The position numbers and the translations under genes were made by a program. Below, piece by piece: positions 25,413-34,825 of a stretch of DNA of 64,000 bases. Where the stretch lies: positions 1 to 64,000 of the forward strand of contig JAIQES010000002.1 of NCBI GenBank assembly GCA_020073705.1, in the 5' to 3' direction. Within the stretch, counting starts at the first letter, position 1. Every line of letters starts with the position of its first letter. This DNA comes from Terriglobia bacterium (GTDB lineage: Bacteria > Acidobacteriota > Terriglobia > Acidiferrales > UBA7541). The notes beneath the pieces are model-generated. The model saw only the letters and a list, made by a program, of their open reading frames with translations. It was not told where the DNA came from and did no database searches.

Positions 25413-26546
25413 TTGTCGATGAGTCAGAAACGGGATTGTTACGAAGTGCTTGGAATTGACCGCGCGGCCTCGGCCGAAGAAATCAAGTCCGCCTACCGCA
25501 AAGCGGCATTGAAGTGGCATCCAGACCGCAACCCGCAGACGAAGCAGGAGGCGGAGGAAAAGTTCCGCGAGGCCACGGAATCTTATTCGATCCTTTCGGA
25601 CCCGCAGAAGCGCGCCACCTTCGATCGATATGGCTACGCGGGACTTTCCCGGGGCGGTTTCGATGGCGGAGTCAATCAAACAATTTTCGATGAATTTCAG
25701 GATATTTTCGGAGATTTTTTCGGCTTCGAGGATATTTTCGGCGGGCGCCGCTCCGGGAACCGGTCGCAGCGTGGCGCGGACCTGCGGTACGACATGAAAT
25801 TGAGTTTTGAGGAAGCGGCCGCCGGCGTCAACACGAAGATTCGGCTTCCGCGTCTGGATTTCTGCGAGAGCTGCAACGGCACCGGCGCGAAGGCTGGCAC
25901 CGGGGCGGTTGCCTGCGTGACTTGCGGCGGCCGGGGCCAGGTCCACTACCAGCAAGGTTTCTTCACGATATCGCGTACCTGTCCGGATTGCCGTGGCGCA
26001 GGTCAGATCGTGCGCGAGGCATGTCAGGATTGCCGTGGCCAGGGACGTGTCGAACGCACCCGCACGATCGACTTGCGAATTCCCCCAGGCGTGGATTCGA
26101 ACACCCGCCTGCGCGTGCCGGGCGAAGGCGAACCCGGTGATAACGGCGGTCCCCCGGGCGATCTTTACGTGGTTCTCGACGTCAAGGCACATCCGTATTT
26201 CGAACGCCGCAATGCGGACCTCTATTGCACCGTACCTGTGACGGTCGTCCAGGCTGCCTTGGGCGCAGCAATTAAGGTGCCCGGATTAAACGGGGAAGAG
26301 ACGGTCAAGATTCCCGAAGGTACCCAGACGGGCGAGATCGTTCGATTGAAAGGGAAGGGATTGCCCGATCCGCACGGCGGAGGCAGGGGGGATCTGTATG
26401 TGAATATTCATGTTGTCACACCTACCAAACTGACGCGCGAACAGCGCCGCCTGATCGAGCAACTCGGCGCGACGCTTCCCGTCGAAAACCGTCCGGCGCA
26501 GCGCGACTCCTCCTTGTTCGACAAGGTTAGAGACATCTTCGGCTGA
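25413..26546 (+). CDS. dnaJ: Chaperone DnaJ
   Basis: Hsp40 co-chaperone. J domain at about residues 5-72 with HPD at 36-38; a short Gly/Phe region; zinc domain (151-212) with four C-x2-C-x-G-x-G repeats (CESCNGTG, CVTCGGRG, CPDCRGAG, CQDCRGQG); then the substrate-binding C-terminal domains. The start is uncertain between TTG 25413 (10 nt after AGGAGGG) and ATG 25419 (16 nt); I prefer the TTG for spacing. It follows grpE by 14 bases. Confidence 0.92.
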   Translation: MSMSQKRDCYEVLGIDRAASAEEIKSAYRKAALKWHPDRNPQTKQEAEEKFREATESYSILSDPQKRATFDRYGYAGLSRGGFDGGVNQTIFDEFQDIFGDFFGFEDIFGGRRSGNRSQRGADLRYDMKLSFEEAAAGVNTKIRLPRLDFCESCNGTGAKAGTGAVACVTCGGRGQVHYQQGFFTISRTCPDCRGAGQIVREACQDCRGQGRVERTRTIDLRIPPGVDSNTRLRVPGEGEPGDNGGPPGDLYVVLDVKAHPYFERRNADLYCTVPVTVVQAALGAAIKVPGLNGEETVKIPEGTQTGEIVRLKGKGLPDPHGGGRGDLYVNIHVVTPTKLTREQRRLIEQLGATLPVENRPAQRDSSLFDKVRDIFG

Positions 26547-26686
26547 TGCTGGAGATACTGTTCGAAGCGATATGCTCTGAACCGAAATCCCTCAACGAAC
26601 TCTTAGCACCTTGCGAAAAAACGGTGGAAGCCTTGTGGCTCGCGGCTCTTGTGGTGAGCGCAGCCGAACCATCAGCCGCAACATAA
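26546..26686 (+). CDS. Possible 46-aa protein coupled to dnaJ
   Basis: An ATG overlaps the dnaJ stop (TGATG) and opens a 46-codon frame ending TAA. The peptide starts MLEILFEAICSEPKS and includes a hydrophobic stretch (EALWLAALVVSAAE). Overlap of this kind is a common sign of translational coupling, but there is no ribosome binding site of its own and no family I recognise. Confidence 0.3.
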   Translation: MLEILFEAICSEPKSLNELLAPCEKTVEALWLAALVVSAAEPSAAT

Positions 26687-26699
26687 AGCCTGCATTCCC

Positions 26700-26721
26700 C
26701 TCAGGGGTTTCAATCCCTGAG
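26700..26721. other. Short hairpin between dnaJ and rsmE
   Basis: CTCAGGG (26700-26706) pairs with CCCTGAG (26715-26721), loop 8. It is not followed by a T-run. It may attenuate readthrough from the chaperone cluster. The other bases of 26687-26867 show nothing else. Confidence 0.35.
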
Positions 26722-26867
26722 CGGATCCCAAAGAATTTTTCGGCAACCTGTAAAGGTGGCTACCGCAGGACTTGCTAGTGCGACTGTCGCAAGCCAATCC
26801 CACGCGAAACAAAAGCCTTGGCTGTCCGGCGGCGCGATCTCATGGGATTGATATAACATAGCAGGGG

Positions 26868-27662
26868 ATGCGCCGGAGATTCTTTGTCGGACGGTTTGAA
26901 GGTGGCGCCGCGGTCCTGCGCGGAGAAGCGGCACATCATCTTGGACGCGTGCTGCGTGCCGAACAGGGACAACTGTATGAACTGAGTGACGGCGAGTCCG
27001 TTTGGCTGGCGCGAACCCAAGGCGTGGGCCGCGATGCGATCGAGTTTGCTCTTATCGAGCGTTTGCCGGCACTCCCCGCACCCCTGCGAATCACGCTGCT
27101 GCTGGCAATCGTGAAATTCGACCGTTTTGAATGGGCGATCGAGAAGGCGACGGAACTCGGAGCGGATGAAATCGTTCCGCTGGCCGCTGAACGAAGCGAG
27201 AAGGGGCTCGTTGCGGCTTCCATGAAGCGCGCGGCGCGATGGGAGAAGATTCTGATGGAGTCGGCACAGCAGTCGCGCCGGCTGCGGGTTCCAGTGCTGC
27301 ACGATGCAGCAAGGCCGCGGGACTCGTTCCGCGCGGCAGATGCGCAAGTTCGTTTCCTGCTCTCCGAACGCGCGGGTGCAAAGCCGATGCGGGACTTGCT
27401 CGAGCCTGCGGCCGCAGCGGTGCGCGATGGGGAGCCCGTTAATCTGGCAATTGCAATCGGTCCCGAAGGCGGTTGGACCGATGCGGAGTTTGCGGCAGGC
27501 CTCGGCTGCGGTTTTGCCGAGACCGCGCTTGGAGCGAACATTCTTCGCACGGAGACTGCGGTTTGCGCCGCGCTGGCAGCCGCGCAATACGCGTTCGGCG
27601 CGGTACGGCAGCCGGACAAACTTGCGGGATCGGGCGCCGAAGTGAACGAGGGGACCGCATGA
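26868..27662 (+). CDS. rsmE: 16S rRNA (uracil-1498-N3)-methyltransferase
   Basis: SPOUT-class methyltransferase of the ribosome. The 264-aa protein has the N-terminal PUA-like part (HHLGRVLRAEQGQ) and the C-terminal knot motifs AIGPEGGWTDAEFA and LGANILRTETAV, diagnostic for RsmE. rsmE after dnaJ is a frequent order in several phyla. It overlaps the next gene by 4 bases (ATGA). Confidence 0.93.
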   Translation: MRRRFFVGRFEGGAAVLRGEAAHHLGRVLRAEQGQLYELSDGESVWLARTQGVGRDAIEFALIERLPALPAPLRITLLLAIVKFDRFEWAIEKATELGADEIVPLAAERSEKGLVAASMKRAARWEKILMESAQQSRRLRVPVLHDAARPRDSFRAADAQVRFLLSERAGAKPMRDLLEPAAAAVRDGEPVNLAIAIGPEGGWTDAEFAAGLGCGFAETALGANILRTETAVCAALAAAQYAFGAVRQPDKLAGSGAEVNEGTA

Positions 27663-28450
27663 GTCAAAGGATGAGTGAAGCCTCGAAGGAACGCCGGGCG
27701 GCGTGGGACCCCAATTTATATGACGCGAAGTACGCGTTCGTCTGGAAATATGGTGCAGATGTGATTTCATTGCTCGCACCGCAGGCTGGGGAGCGCGTTC
27801 TGGATCTCGGATGTGGGACGGGCCATCTGACGGCCCAGATTGCTGATTCTGGCGCGACTGTGCTGGGCACGGACCGTTCGTCGGAAATGGTGAATGCGGC
27901 AAGGAGGAAATATCCCCACCTGCAATTTGAAGTGGCGGATGCAAGAGATCTGCGGTTCCAGGCCGAGTTCGATGCCGTATTTTCGAATGCAACGTTGCAC
28001 TGGATACTCGAACCCGAACGTGTGATCCAGGGTGTGTGGAACGCCCTTCGGCCGCGCGGACGGTTCGTCGCGGAATTTGGCGCGAAGGGAAATATACGCA
28101 AGATTCAGAGTGCTCTCGATCAAGTAGTCGGGGAATTGGGTGTGGCGAGACAAGGCGAAATCAATCCGTGGTATTACCCAAGCATAGGCGAATACGCTCC
28201 ATTGTTGGAAAAGAATGGGTTCGAAGTGCGATTCGTCACATTATTTGACCGTCCGACCCCGTTGGAAGATGGCGACGCCGGGATGCGGAACTGGATCGCG
28301 ATGTTCGGTTCGGACTACTGCGCCAAGCTGAGTCCTGAAAATCGCGAACCTTTCTATCGAAGGGTTGAAGAGTTGCTCCGGCCGGATCTTTTCCGGGAGG
28401 GGCAGTGGTGGGCGGATTTCCGCAGGTTGCGCTTGGTTGCATGCAAATGA
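27659..28450 (+). CDS. SAM-dependent methyltransferase, trans-aconitate methyltransferase-like
   Basis: A 263-aa class I methyltransferase. SAM motif I is VLDLGCGTGHLT (about residues 46-57), motif II TDRSSEM follows, and NATLHWILEPERVIQGVW matches the Tam/BioC group. The start is the ATG that overlaps the rsmE stop, although the frame stays open further upstream inside rsmE. Substrate unknown. Confidence 0.85.
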   Translation: MSQRMSEASKERRAAWDPNLYDAKYAFVWKYGADVISLLAPQAGERVLDLGCGTGHLTAQIADSGATVLGTDRSSEMVNAARRKYPHLQFEVADARDLRFQAEFDAVFSNATLHWILEPERVIQGVWNALRPRGRFVAEFGAKGNIRKIQSALDQVVGELGVARQGEINPWYYPSIGEYAPLLEKNGFEVRFVTLFDRPTPLEDGDAGMRNWIAMFGSDYCAKLSPENREPFYRRVEELLRPDLFREGQWWADFRRLRLVACK

Positions 28451-28550
28451 AAACGGCGAGGAAAAACAGTGCAAAGATTCGGTGCGAAGAAATTGGTCGC
28501 GGACTGGATCAGCGTCTCTCAAATCACGTCTAGCGCGTGGCAGCAGGGCA

Positions 28551-28559
28551 TGGTATAAA
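28551..28559 (+). promoter_or_regulatory. Extended -10 promoter before lepB
   Basis: TGGTATAAA, 24 bases upstream of the lepB ATG. No clear -35. Confidence 0.5.
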
Positions 28560-28582
28560 ATAAGTGATTCCGAAGCAAAGAC

Positions 28583-29191
28583 ATGGAGCCGAACGCCGAG
28601 AGAAGTGCCGCTGTTGCGCCGGACGCGACGCAGCCATTGCGCCGCGAAATCCGGAGTTGGGGGCGCGATCTCGTGATCGCGCTGAGCCTCGCCATTGTTA
28701 TCATCATTTTCTTCTACCAGCCCGTTAAGGTGGAAGGCACGAGCATGACCCCTCTGATCTCGGACCAGGAGCGAATTTTCATCAATAAATTCGTCTACCG
28801 GTTTGAGCCGATTGAGCGCGGAGATGTCGTCGTGTTCTGGTATCCTCTGGACCGCACGAAGTCGTTCATCAAGCGCGTCGTGGGGTTGCCGGGAGACACG
28901 GTCGAGATTCGCGGCGGGCATGTGTACGTCAACGGCAAGCTCTTGCCGGAACCCTACCTCCCACCGGAGTCGGCAGATTCGGGTAGCTTTGGTCCCACGC
29001 ACGTTCCCCGAGGCGAATACTTCGTGATGGGCGATCATCGCACAAGCTCGAATGACTCACGCATCTTCGGGCCTGTGGCGCGACCATTTATTTATGGCAA
29101 GGCTGTGTTCGCATATTGGCCGGTGGATCATTTCGGTTCGATTCCGGCTTTTGCCGAAGCAGCAAACCAACTCCCCGGGAGGGTCCGCTGA
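28583..29191 (+). CDS. lepB: Signal peptidase I
   Basis: Cleaves signal peptides at the periplasmic face of the inner membrane. The 202-aa protein has one membrane segment (about 29-45) and the catalytic dyad Ser54 (EGTSMTP) and Lys97 (FIKRVVGLPGD). Box D (GHVYVNGKLL) and box E (VMGDHRTSSNDSR) are intact. It is at the short end of the family, close to the type with a single anchor. Its stop overlaps the proposed start of carA. Confidence 0.93.
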   Translation: MEPNAERSAAVAPDATQPLRREIRSWGRDLVIALSLAIVIIIFFYQPVKVEGTSMTPLISDQERIFINKFVYRFEPIERGDVVVFWYPLDRTKSFIKRVVGLPGDTVEIRGGHVYVNGKLLPEPYLPPESADSGSFGPTHVPRGEYFVMGDHRTSSNDSRIFGPVARPFIYGKAVFAYWPVDHFGSIPAFAEAANQLPGRVR

Positions 29192-30387
29192 CAGAAGCTG
29201 TCGTACGGCCAGGGATTCTTGCACTCGAAGACGGACGGATCTTTAGCGGGCGCGCCGCCGGGGCGAATACCCGGCGCGGCGGCGAAGTCGTTTTCAACAC
29301 AAGTCTCACCGGATATCAGGAAGTTTTTACCGATCCGAGCTACGAGGGGCAGATTGTCTGTCTGACCTATCCGCACATCGGAAATGTGGGGACGAACCTC
29401 GATGATGAGGAATCGACGCTGTCTCACATTGAATCGCTCGTGGTGCGGGAATTCTCCGCTATCGCCTCGAACTGGCGTTCCAGTGAGTCGGCCCAAGCTT
29501 ACCTGTCAAGACACAACATTCCTGTCCTCTGGGATGTGGACACGCGCGCGTTGGTGCGGCATATCCGGCAGGTGGGCGCGCTCCGGGGCGTGGTGGCGAC
29601 CGATGGAACCCCTGCGACGCTACTGGTAGCAGAAGCGCGCGCGCTGCCGTCGATGGCGGGGCTCGAGCTTGCAAGCCGTGTTACGACGGAAAAACGATAT
29701 GTCTGGGACCGCGGGTCCATCGAGCTGACCGCTTCCCCTTGGCATGAGGCAATGGGCGAGGCGCTCTCCAGCGGCGAAACCCAGAAATTTAGGGTCGTCG
29801 CATACGATTTCGGGATCAAGCAAAATATTCTTCGCCTCCTGGTGGATCACAACTGCGACGTGGTTGTGGTGCCGGCAAAAACATCCGCCGAAGACGCGCT
29901 CGAATTAAAGCCCGACGGCGTGTTTCTTTCCAATGGACCGGGTGATCCTGAACCCGCGACCTACGCAGTCGAAACCATCCGCAGCCTGCTGGGCCGCGTG
30001 CCGGTCTTCGGAATTTGCCTGGGGCACCAACTGTGCGGGCTGGCCCTCGGCGGGAAGACGTTCAAGCTGAGATTCGGCCATCACGGGTCGAACCACCCGG
30101 TTAAGAATCTACTGACCGGGCAGGTGGAGATCACGGCGCAGAATCACGGATTCTGCGTGGACCCGGATTCGCTGCCTTCGAGCGATGTAGAAATCACGCA
30201 TTTGAATTTGAACGACCACACAAATGAGGGTCTGCGGCATCGCAGCCTGCCGCTGTTTTCCGTGCAGTATCACCCCGAGGCGTCCCCGGGGCCGCACGAT
30301 TCGCATTATCTGTTCCGGCAGTTCACCGAGACGATAAGCCACTGGAAATTGTCCGGCGCTCTGCGGCGCGGACAGGCGAAGGCCTAG
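29188..30387 (+). CDS. carA: Carbamoyl phosphate synthase, small (glutaminase) subunit
   Basis: Provides ammonia from glutamine to CarB for arginine and pyrimidine synthesis. Of 399 aa, residues 10-150 are the CPSase small N-domain ([33 protein letters not shown]), and the rest is a class I glutaminase with the nucleophile in FGICLGHQ and the His/Glu pair in [12 protein letters not shown]. No ATG or GTG exists near the expected start. I place it at CTG 29188, 4 nt after GGGAGGGTC and overlapping the lepB stop as CTGA. The alternative is TTG 29116 inside lepB. carB follows by 8 bases. Confidence 0.9.
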   Translation: MTEAVVRPGILALEDGRIFSGRAAGANTRRGGEVVFNTSLTGYQEVFTDPSYEGQIVCLTYPHIGNVGTNLDDEESTLSHIESLVVREFSAIASNWRSSESAQAYLSRHNIPVLWDVDTRALVRHIRQVGALRGVVATDGTPATLLVAEARALPSMAGLELASRVTTEKRYVWDRGSIELTASPWHEAMGEALSSGETQKFRVVAYDFGIKQNILRLLVDHNCDVVVVPAKTSAEDALELKPDGVFLSNGPGDPEPATYAVETIRSLLGRVPVFGICLGHQLCGLALGGKTFKLRFGHHGSNHPVKNLLTGQVEITAQNHGFCVDPDSLPSSDVEITHLNLNDHTNEGLRHRSLPLFSVQYHPEASPGPHDSHYLFRQFTETISHWKLSGALRRGQAKA

Positions 30388-30395
30388 CAAACACG

Positions 30396-33300
30396 ATGCC
30401 GAAGCGCACAGACCTCAAGAAGATCATGATTATCGGCTCCGGCCCGATTGTTATCGGGCAGGCGTGCGAGTTTGATTATTCCGGCACACAGGCGTGCAAG
30501 GCCTTGCGGAACGAAGGGTATGAGGTCGTGCTGGTGAATTCGAACCCGGCGACGATCATGACGGACCCCGAAATCGCCGACCGCACTTACATCGAACCTC
30601 TGACGAAGGAATACCTCGAACCGATCATTGCCGTGGAAAGGCCTCAGGCGCTGTTGCCCACTGTGGGCGGGCAGACCGGACTGAACCTCGCGGTGGAGCT
30701 TGCCGAGAGCGGGATCCTCGAACGCTACGGTGTGGAACTGATCGGCGCGTCGCTTCGCGCAATCAAGGTCGCCGAGGACCGGTTATGGTTCAAGGATGCG
30801 TGCCGCAAGGTGGGGCTGGATGTGCCGACGTCGGCGCTGGTGAATAACGCGCAGGACGCACTCAAGCTTGCCGGTCAGCTCGGATATCCGGTGGTGATCC
30901 GGCCTTCGTTCACGCTGGGCGGAACGGGCGGGTCGATCGCATACAACCGCGAGGAATTTTCCGAAGCCATTTCGCATGCGCTGGATGCCAGCCCGGTTCA
31001 CGAAGCGCTGGTTGAGGAGTCCGTGCTCGGGTGGAAGGAATATGAGCTCGAGGTCATGCGCGATTGTCGCGACAACTTCGTGGTGGTGTGCTCGATCGAA
31101 AACTTTGACCCGATGGGCGTGCACACCGGCGACTCGATTACCGTAGCGCCCGCGCAGACGCTGACCGATAAAGAATACCAGCGCATGCGGGATGCCGCTG
31201 CGGCCATCATCCGTGAAGTGGGCGTCGACACGGGCGGTTCGAACATCCAGTTTGCGGTTGAGCCCGCGACGGGCCGGATGATCGTGATCGAAATGAATCC
31301 GCGGGTTTCGCGGAGTTCGGCGCTCGCTTCGAAAGCGACAGGGTTCCCGATCGCGAAAATCGCCGCGCGCCTTGCGGTCGGCATGACGCTCGATGAAATC
31401 CCGAACGACATTACCCGGAAGACCCCGTCGTGTTTTGAACCGTCGATCGACTATGTGGTTGTGAAGATCCCGAAATGGCAGTTTGAGAAATTTGCGGGTT
31501 CCGACCCGACGCTGGGAACACAGATGAAGTCTGTCGGAGAAGTGATGGCGATCGGCCGGACGTTCAAGGAGGCGTTGCAGAAGGGCATCCGTTCGCTCGA
31601 GCCGAGTTCACCGTGGCGCGCGCCGGCGGACGCGCCGGTTTCGCTGCTGCGCGAAAAAATCGCCACGCCGCGTCCCGACCGGATTCATTGGCTGTTCGTA
31701 GCGCTTGAGGGGGGGATGTCGTCGAAAGAAGTGGTCGAACTGACAAAGATCGATCCATGGTTCGTGCAGCAGATGCAGGAAATCGTGGCGGTGAATCGGC
31801 GGCTTGCGTCGGTGACCGTCGAGACCGTTCCCGAAGACTTGCTGCGAGAAGCCAAGCGCATGGGCGCGAGCGACGAGCAACTGGCGCAGATTTGGAAAAC
31901 GACTCCCGCGGCCGTGCGTCACCGCCGGACGAAGGCTCACATCGCTCCTGTCTTCAAGCGTGTCGATACCTGCGCGGCGGAATTCGAGTCCTTCACCCCG
32001 TATCTGTATTCGACTTACGAGGACGAGGATGAAGTGGAGCCGTCCGATCGGCCAAAAATCGTAATTCTGGGCAGCGGGCCGAATCGCATCGGGCAGGGAA
32101 TCGAATTCGATTACTGCTGCTGCCATGCTTCTTTTGCGCTGCACGAAGATGGGTACGAAACCGTGATGATCAACTGCAATCCGGAAACGGTTTCTACCGA
32201 TTACGACACTTCCGACCGCCTGTACTTTGAGCCGCTCACGCTGGAGGACGTTCTCTCCGTGGTGGAGCGGGAAAAGCCGCAGGGGGTGATTGTGCAGTTT
32301 GGCGGCCAGACGCCGCTGAACCTGGCTCTGGAGCTGAAACGGAACGGTGTGCCGATTATCGGCACGGCTCCGGAATCGATTGACCTCGCGGAAGACCGCC
32401 GGCGATTCGGTAGGTTGCTCGATGAGCTGAAAATTCCTCAGCCAAAGAATGGCACGGCGCTTGTGCCGGAGGAAGCGGCTCGCGTTGCGGGCGACATCGG
32501 ATTCCCGGTCCTGGTACGCCCGAGCTACGTGTTAGGCGGGCGTGCGATGGTGATCGCGTACGACTTGAACACAGTGCAGGAGTACGTGGCCCAGGCCGCG
32601 CTGATGGGTCCGGCTCGGCCCGTGCTGATTGACCAGTTTCTCGAGGAAGCGACAGAAGTGGATGTGGACGCGCTGGCCGACGGCGAAGATGTTGTCATCG
32701 GTGGCATCATGGAGCACATCGAAGAAGCCGGCGTGCACTCGGGAGATTCCTCGTGCGTGCTGCCGCCGGTGAGTTTGTCGCCTTCAGTGCTCGCGCGGAT
32801 CCGTGACTACACGAAGCGGTTGGCCAAGGCGCTGCAGGTGGTCGGACTGATGAACGTGCAGTATGCCATTCAGCGCGAGACGGTCTACGTGCTGGAAGTG
32901 AACCCGCGTGCGTCGCGCACCGTCCCGTATGTCAGCAAGGCAACAGGAGTGCCTCTGGCGAAGGTGGCGGCAAGATTGATGGCCGGGCGCAAACTGCGCG
33001 ACATGAACCTGCCTGTGGTCGAAACCGACGGCGTCGCAGAGATCGCCGTACAGGATTACTATGCGGTGAAATCCCCGGTGTTCCCATTCAACAAGTTCCG
33101 CGGGGTGGACACGATCCTGGGGCCTGAGATGCGCTCGACGGGCGAAGTGATGGGCATTTCGAAAAGCTTCGGCCGGGCGTTTGCCAAGGCGCAGCTCGCG
33201 GCGGGTCAACGCCTTCCCCGCAAGGGAGCTATCTTCTTGAGCGTGAGCGACCACGACAAACGGCACGTTGCTCCGCTGGCGAAAGAGTTGCATGCCTTGG

Positions 33301-33656
33301 GTTTCCGGTTGATTGCGACCCGCGGCACGGCGGCGGCGCTCGAAGCGGCGGGAGTTCCGGCGGAGGCGGTCTACAAGGTGAATGAGGGGCGTCCCAACAT
33401 CGTGGACCTGGTGAAGACGGGCAAAGTGGACATGATCATCAATACTCCACTCGGCCGCGAATCGTTCTACGACGAAAAGTCCATCCGGCGGGCCGCCATT
33501 CGGTACAACATTCCATGCATCACGACGCTCTCCGCCGCCAATGCCGCAGCGCGCGGAATTCGGGCGCTGATCGAGCACTCGTTTGAGGTACAGGCTCTGC
33601 AGTCGCTGCACGTGAAGAAGGCCGCCGCGCAGCAACTGCCTTCGTCGGCTGATTGA
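30396..33656 (+). CDS. carB: Carbamoyl phosphate synthase, large subunit
   Basis: Makes carbamoyl phosphate from bicarbonate, ammonia and two ATP. The 1086-aa protein shows the expected order: first ATP-grasp half ([20 protein letters not shown] at 10), oligomerisation region, second half ([18 protein letters not shown], about 555) and the C-terminal MGS-like allosteric domain (about 945-1075). Both halves keep their ATP-grasp Glu/Asn motifs ([12 protein letters not shown] and [12 protein letters not shown]). It forms an operon with carA. Confidence 0.96.
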   Translation: MPKRTDLKKIMIIGSGPIVIGQACEFDYSGTQACKALRNEGYEVVLVNSNPATIMTDPEIADRTYIEPLTKEYLEPIIAVERPQALLPTVGGQTGLNLAVELAESGILERYGVELIGASLRAIKVAEDRLWFKDACRKVGLDVPTSALVNNAQDALKLAGQLGYPVVIRPSFTLGGTGGSIAYNREEFSEAISHALDASPVHEALVEESVLGWKEYELEVMRDCRDNFVVVCSIENFDPMGVHTGDSITVAPAQTLTDKEYQRMRDAAAAIIREVGVDTGGSNIQFAVEPATGRMIVIEMNPRVSRSSALASKATGFPIAKIAARLAVGMTLDEIPNDITRKTPSCFEPSIDYVVVKIPKWQFEKFAGSDPTLGTQMKSVGEVMAIGRTFKEALQKGIRSLEPSSPWRAPADAPVSLLREKIATPRPDRIHWLFVALEGGMSSKEVVELTKIDPWFVQQMQEIVAVNRRLASVTVETVPEDLLREAKRMGASDEQLAQIWKTTPAAVRHRRTKAHIAPVFKRVDTCAAEFESFTPYLYSTYEDEDEVEPSDRPKIVILGSGPNRIGQGIEFDYCCCHASFALHEDGYETVMINCNPETVSTDYDTSDRLYFEPLTLEDVLSVVEREKPQGVIVQFGGQTPLNLALELKRNGVPIIGTAPESIDLAEDRRRFGRLLDELKIPQPKNGTALVPEEAARVAGDIGFPVLVRPSYVLGGRAMVIAYDLNTVQEYVAQAALMGPARPVLIDQFLEEATEVDVDALADGEDVVIGGIMEHIEEAGVHSGDSSCVLPPVSLSPSVLARIRDYTKRLAKALQVVGLMNVQYAIQRETVYVLEVNPRASRTVPYVSKATGVPLAKVAARLMAGRKLRDMNLPVVETDGVAEIAVQDYYAVKSPVFPFNKFRGVDTILGPEMRSTGEVMGISKSFGRAFAKAQLAAGQRLPRKGAIFLSVSDHDKRHVAPLAKELHALGFRLIATRGTAAALEAAGVPAEAVYKVNEGRPNIVDLVKTGKVDMIINTPLGRESFYDEKSIRRAAIRYNIPCITTLSAANAAARGIRALIEHSFEVQALQSLHVKKAAAQQLPSSAD

Positions 33657-33726
33657 AAACACCGAGAAGCGCTCACCGCAGAGATCACAGAGGGCACGGA
33701 GAAGGAAGAGGAATTCGTTTTAGAAC
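33657..33726. repeat. Short repeat-like leader rich in GAGA/CACAGAG
   Basis: CTCACCGCAGAGATCACAG plus GGGCACGGAG (33672-33700) resembles a degenerate 'CACCGCAGAGnnCGCAGAG' sequence found between genes in many bacteria. Its role is unknown. An AAGGAAGAGGAA purine tract downstream may be the ribosome binding site of the next gene. Confidence 0.35.
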
Positions 33727-34629
33727 ATGCCGATCCAACTGAATGGAATTATCCCGGCGTTGACGACACCGTTTGATGACCGTGGCGCGTTGGCGCTGGG
33801 GCGCTTGCGCGAGAATATTGCGCGGTACAACCAGACTGGACTATTGGGCTACCTGGCCGTCGGCTCGACAGGCGAATCCGTGCTGCTCGAGCGAATGGAA
33901 TTCGAGAAAGTTCTCGCGGCGGTGAGGGAGACAGCGGCTCCAGGGCGCGCTTTAATTGCCGGAACGGGCGTGGATTCGACCGCAGAGACGATTTCCCGGA
34001 CGGAAGTTGCCGCGAAGCTTGGCTTTGATTATGCCCTGGTGAAAACGCCGTATTTCTTTAAGCCAATGATGAAGCCTGAGATTCTGGTCGAGCATTACCG
34101 CCGGGTGGCGGATGCCTCCAGGATTCCCATCCTGCTGTATTCGGTGCCGCAGTTTACGGGGGTAGCACTCGAGGCTGATGTGGTAGCGCGTCTGGCCGAG
34201 CACCCCAACATCGCTGGGATGAAGGACAGCTCCGGAAACGTCGATCGTGTGGGAGCGATTTTGGCGTCGGTGCCTGGCAATTTTCAATTGTTGACCGGCG
34301 CCGCGACCACCGTCTATCCCTGCATGGTGTTGGGCGCGAAGGGAGCGATCCTGGCGCTCGCGGATTTTCTTCCTGAGCTTTGCGTGACACTACACGCTGC
34401 GGCCGCGGCGCATGATTCGGCAAAGTCGCTGGAATTGCAACGGCGTATCATGCCCGCGTCACGGGAAATCGTCGGCGCGAAGGGAATCGCGGGTGTGAAA
34501 TACGCGATGGATTGCCGGGGATACTACGGTGGTCCCGCGCGCCGTCCGCTGGCGCCACTCGACGAAACCCAAAAACGGGAAGTCGAATCACTGCTCGCAG
34601 CGGTTGCACCTGTGACGGTCAGAACCTGA
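33727..34629 (+). CDS. DapA/NAL-family lyase or aldolase
   Basis: A 300-aa TIM-barrel class I aldolase/dehydratase. Key residues are present: Lys166 for the Schiff base (IAGMKDSSGN), Tyr138 (LLYSVP) and the substrate loop GSTGE (46-50). The loop and SVPQFTG segment are closer to 4-hydroxy-2-oxoglutarate aldolase-like members than to canonical DapA (usually GTTGE, YNVPGRT). The reaction is therefore uncertain. It stands between carB and bshC without obvious partners. Confidence 0.82.
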   Translation: MPIQLNGIIPALTTPFDDRGALALGRLRENIARYNQTGLLGYLAVGSTGESVLLERMEFEKVLAAVRETAAPGRALIAGTGVDSTAETISRTEVAAKLGFDYALVKTPYFFKPMMKPEILVEHYRRVADASRIPILLYSVPQFTGVALEADVVARLAEHPNIAGMKDSSGNVDRVGAILASVPGNFQLLTGAATTVYPCMVLGAKGAILALADFLPELCVTLHAAAAAHDSAKSLELQRRIMPASREIVGAKGIAGVKYAMDCRGYYGGPARRPLAPLDETQKREVESLLAAVAPVTVRT

Positions 34630-34825
34630 ATTTACGAATATGGACCTGTCCGCCCTGTACGAAACGGGGCACAAGCGACGTGATTTCATGGTCTGTCCAT
34701 GGCCTGCTCGGGGCGCGCCGTCTCGGCTTTGTTCGTCTGAATCGTAACGATTTCAGTGCCATCTAAATTTCTTTGACAGGTACGCGTTGCCGGACTTGCC
34801 TCTGGCTTGTATTATGGAGCGCCCC

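Noticed and set aside
27473-27658. N-terminal extension of the methyltransferase into rsmE
   Set aside because: The ATG overlapping the rsmE stop gives the normal class I methyltransferase N-terminus; the extension is coding only for rsmE.
26775-27992. 405-codon open frame on the minus strand opposite rsmE
   Set aside because: Antisense to rsmE and the methyltransferase gene, low-complexity Arg/Pro/Ser composition, no motifs.
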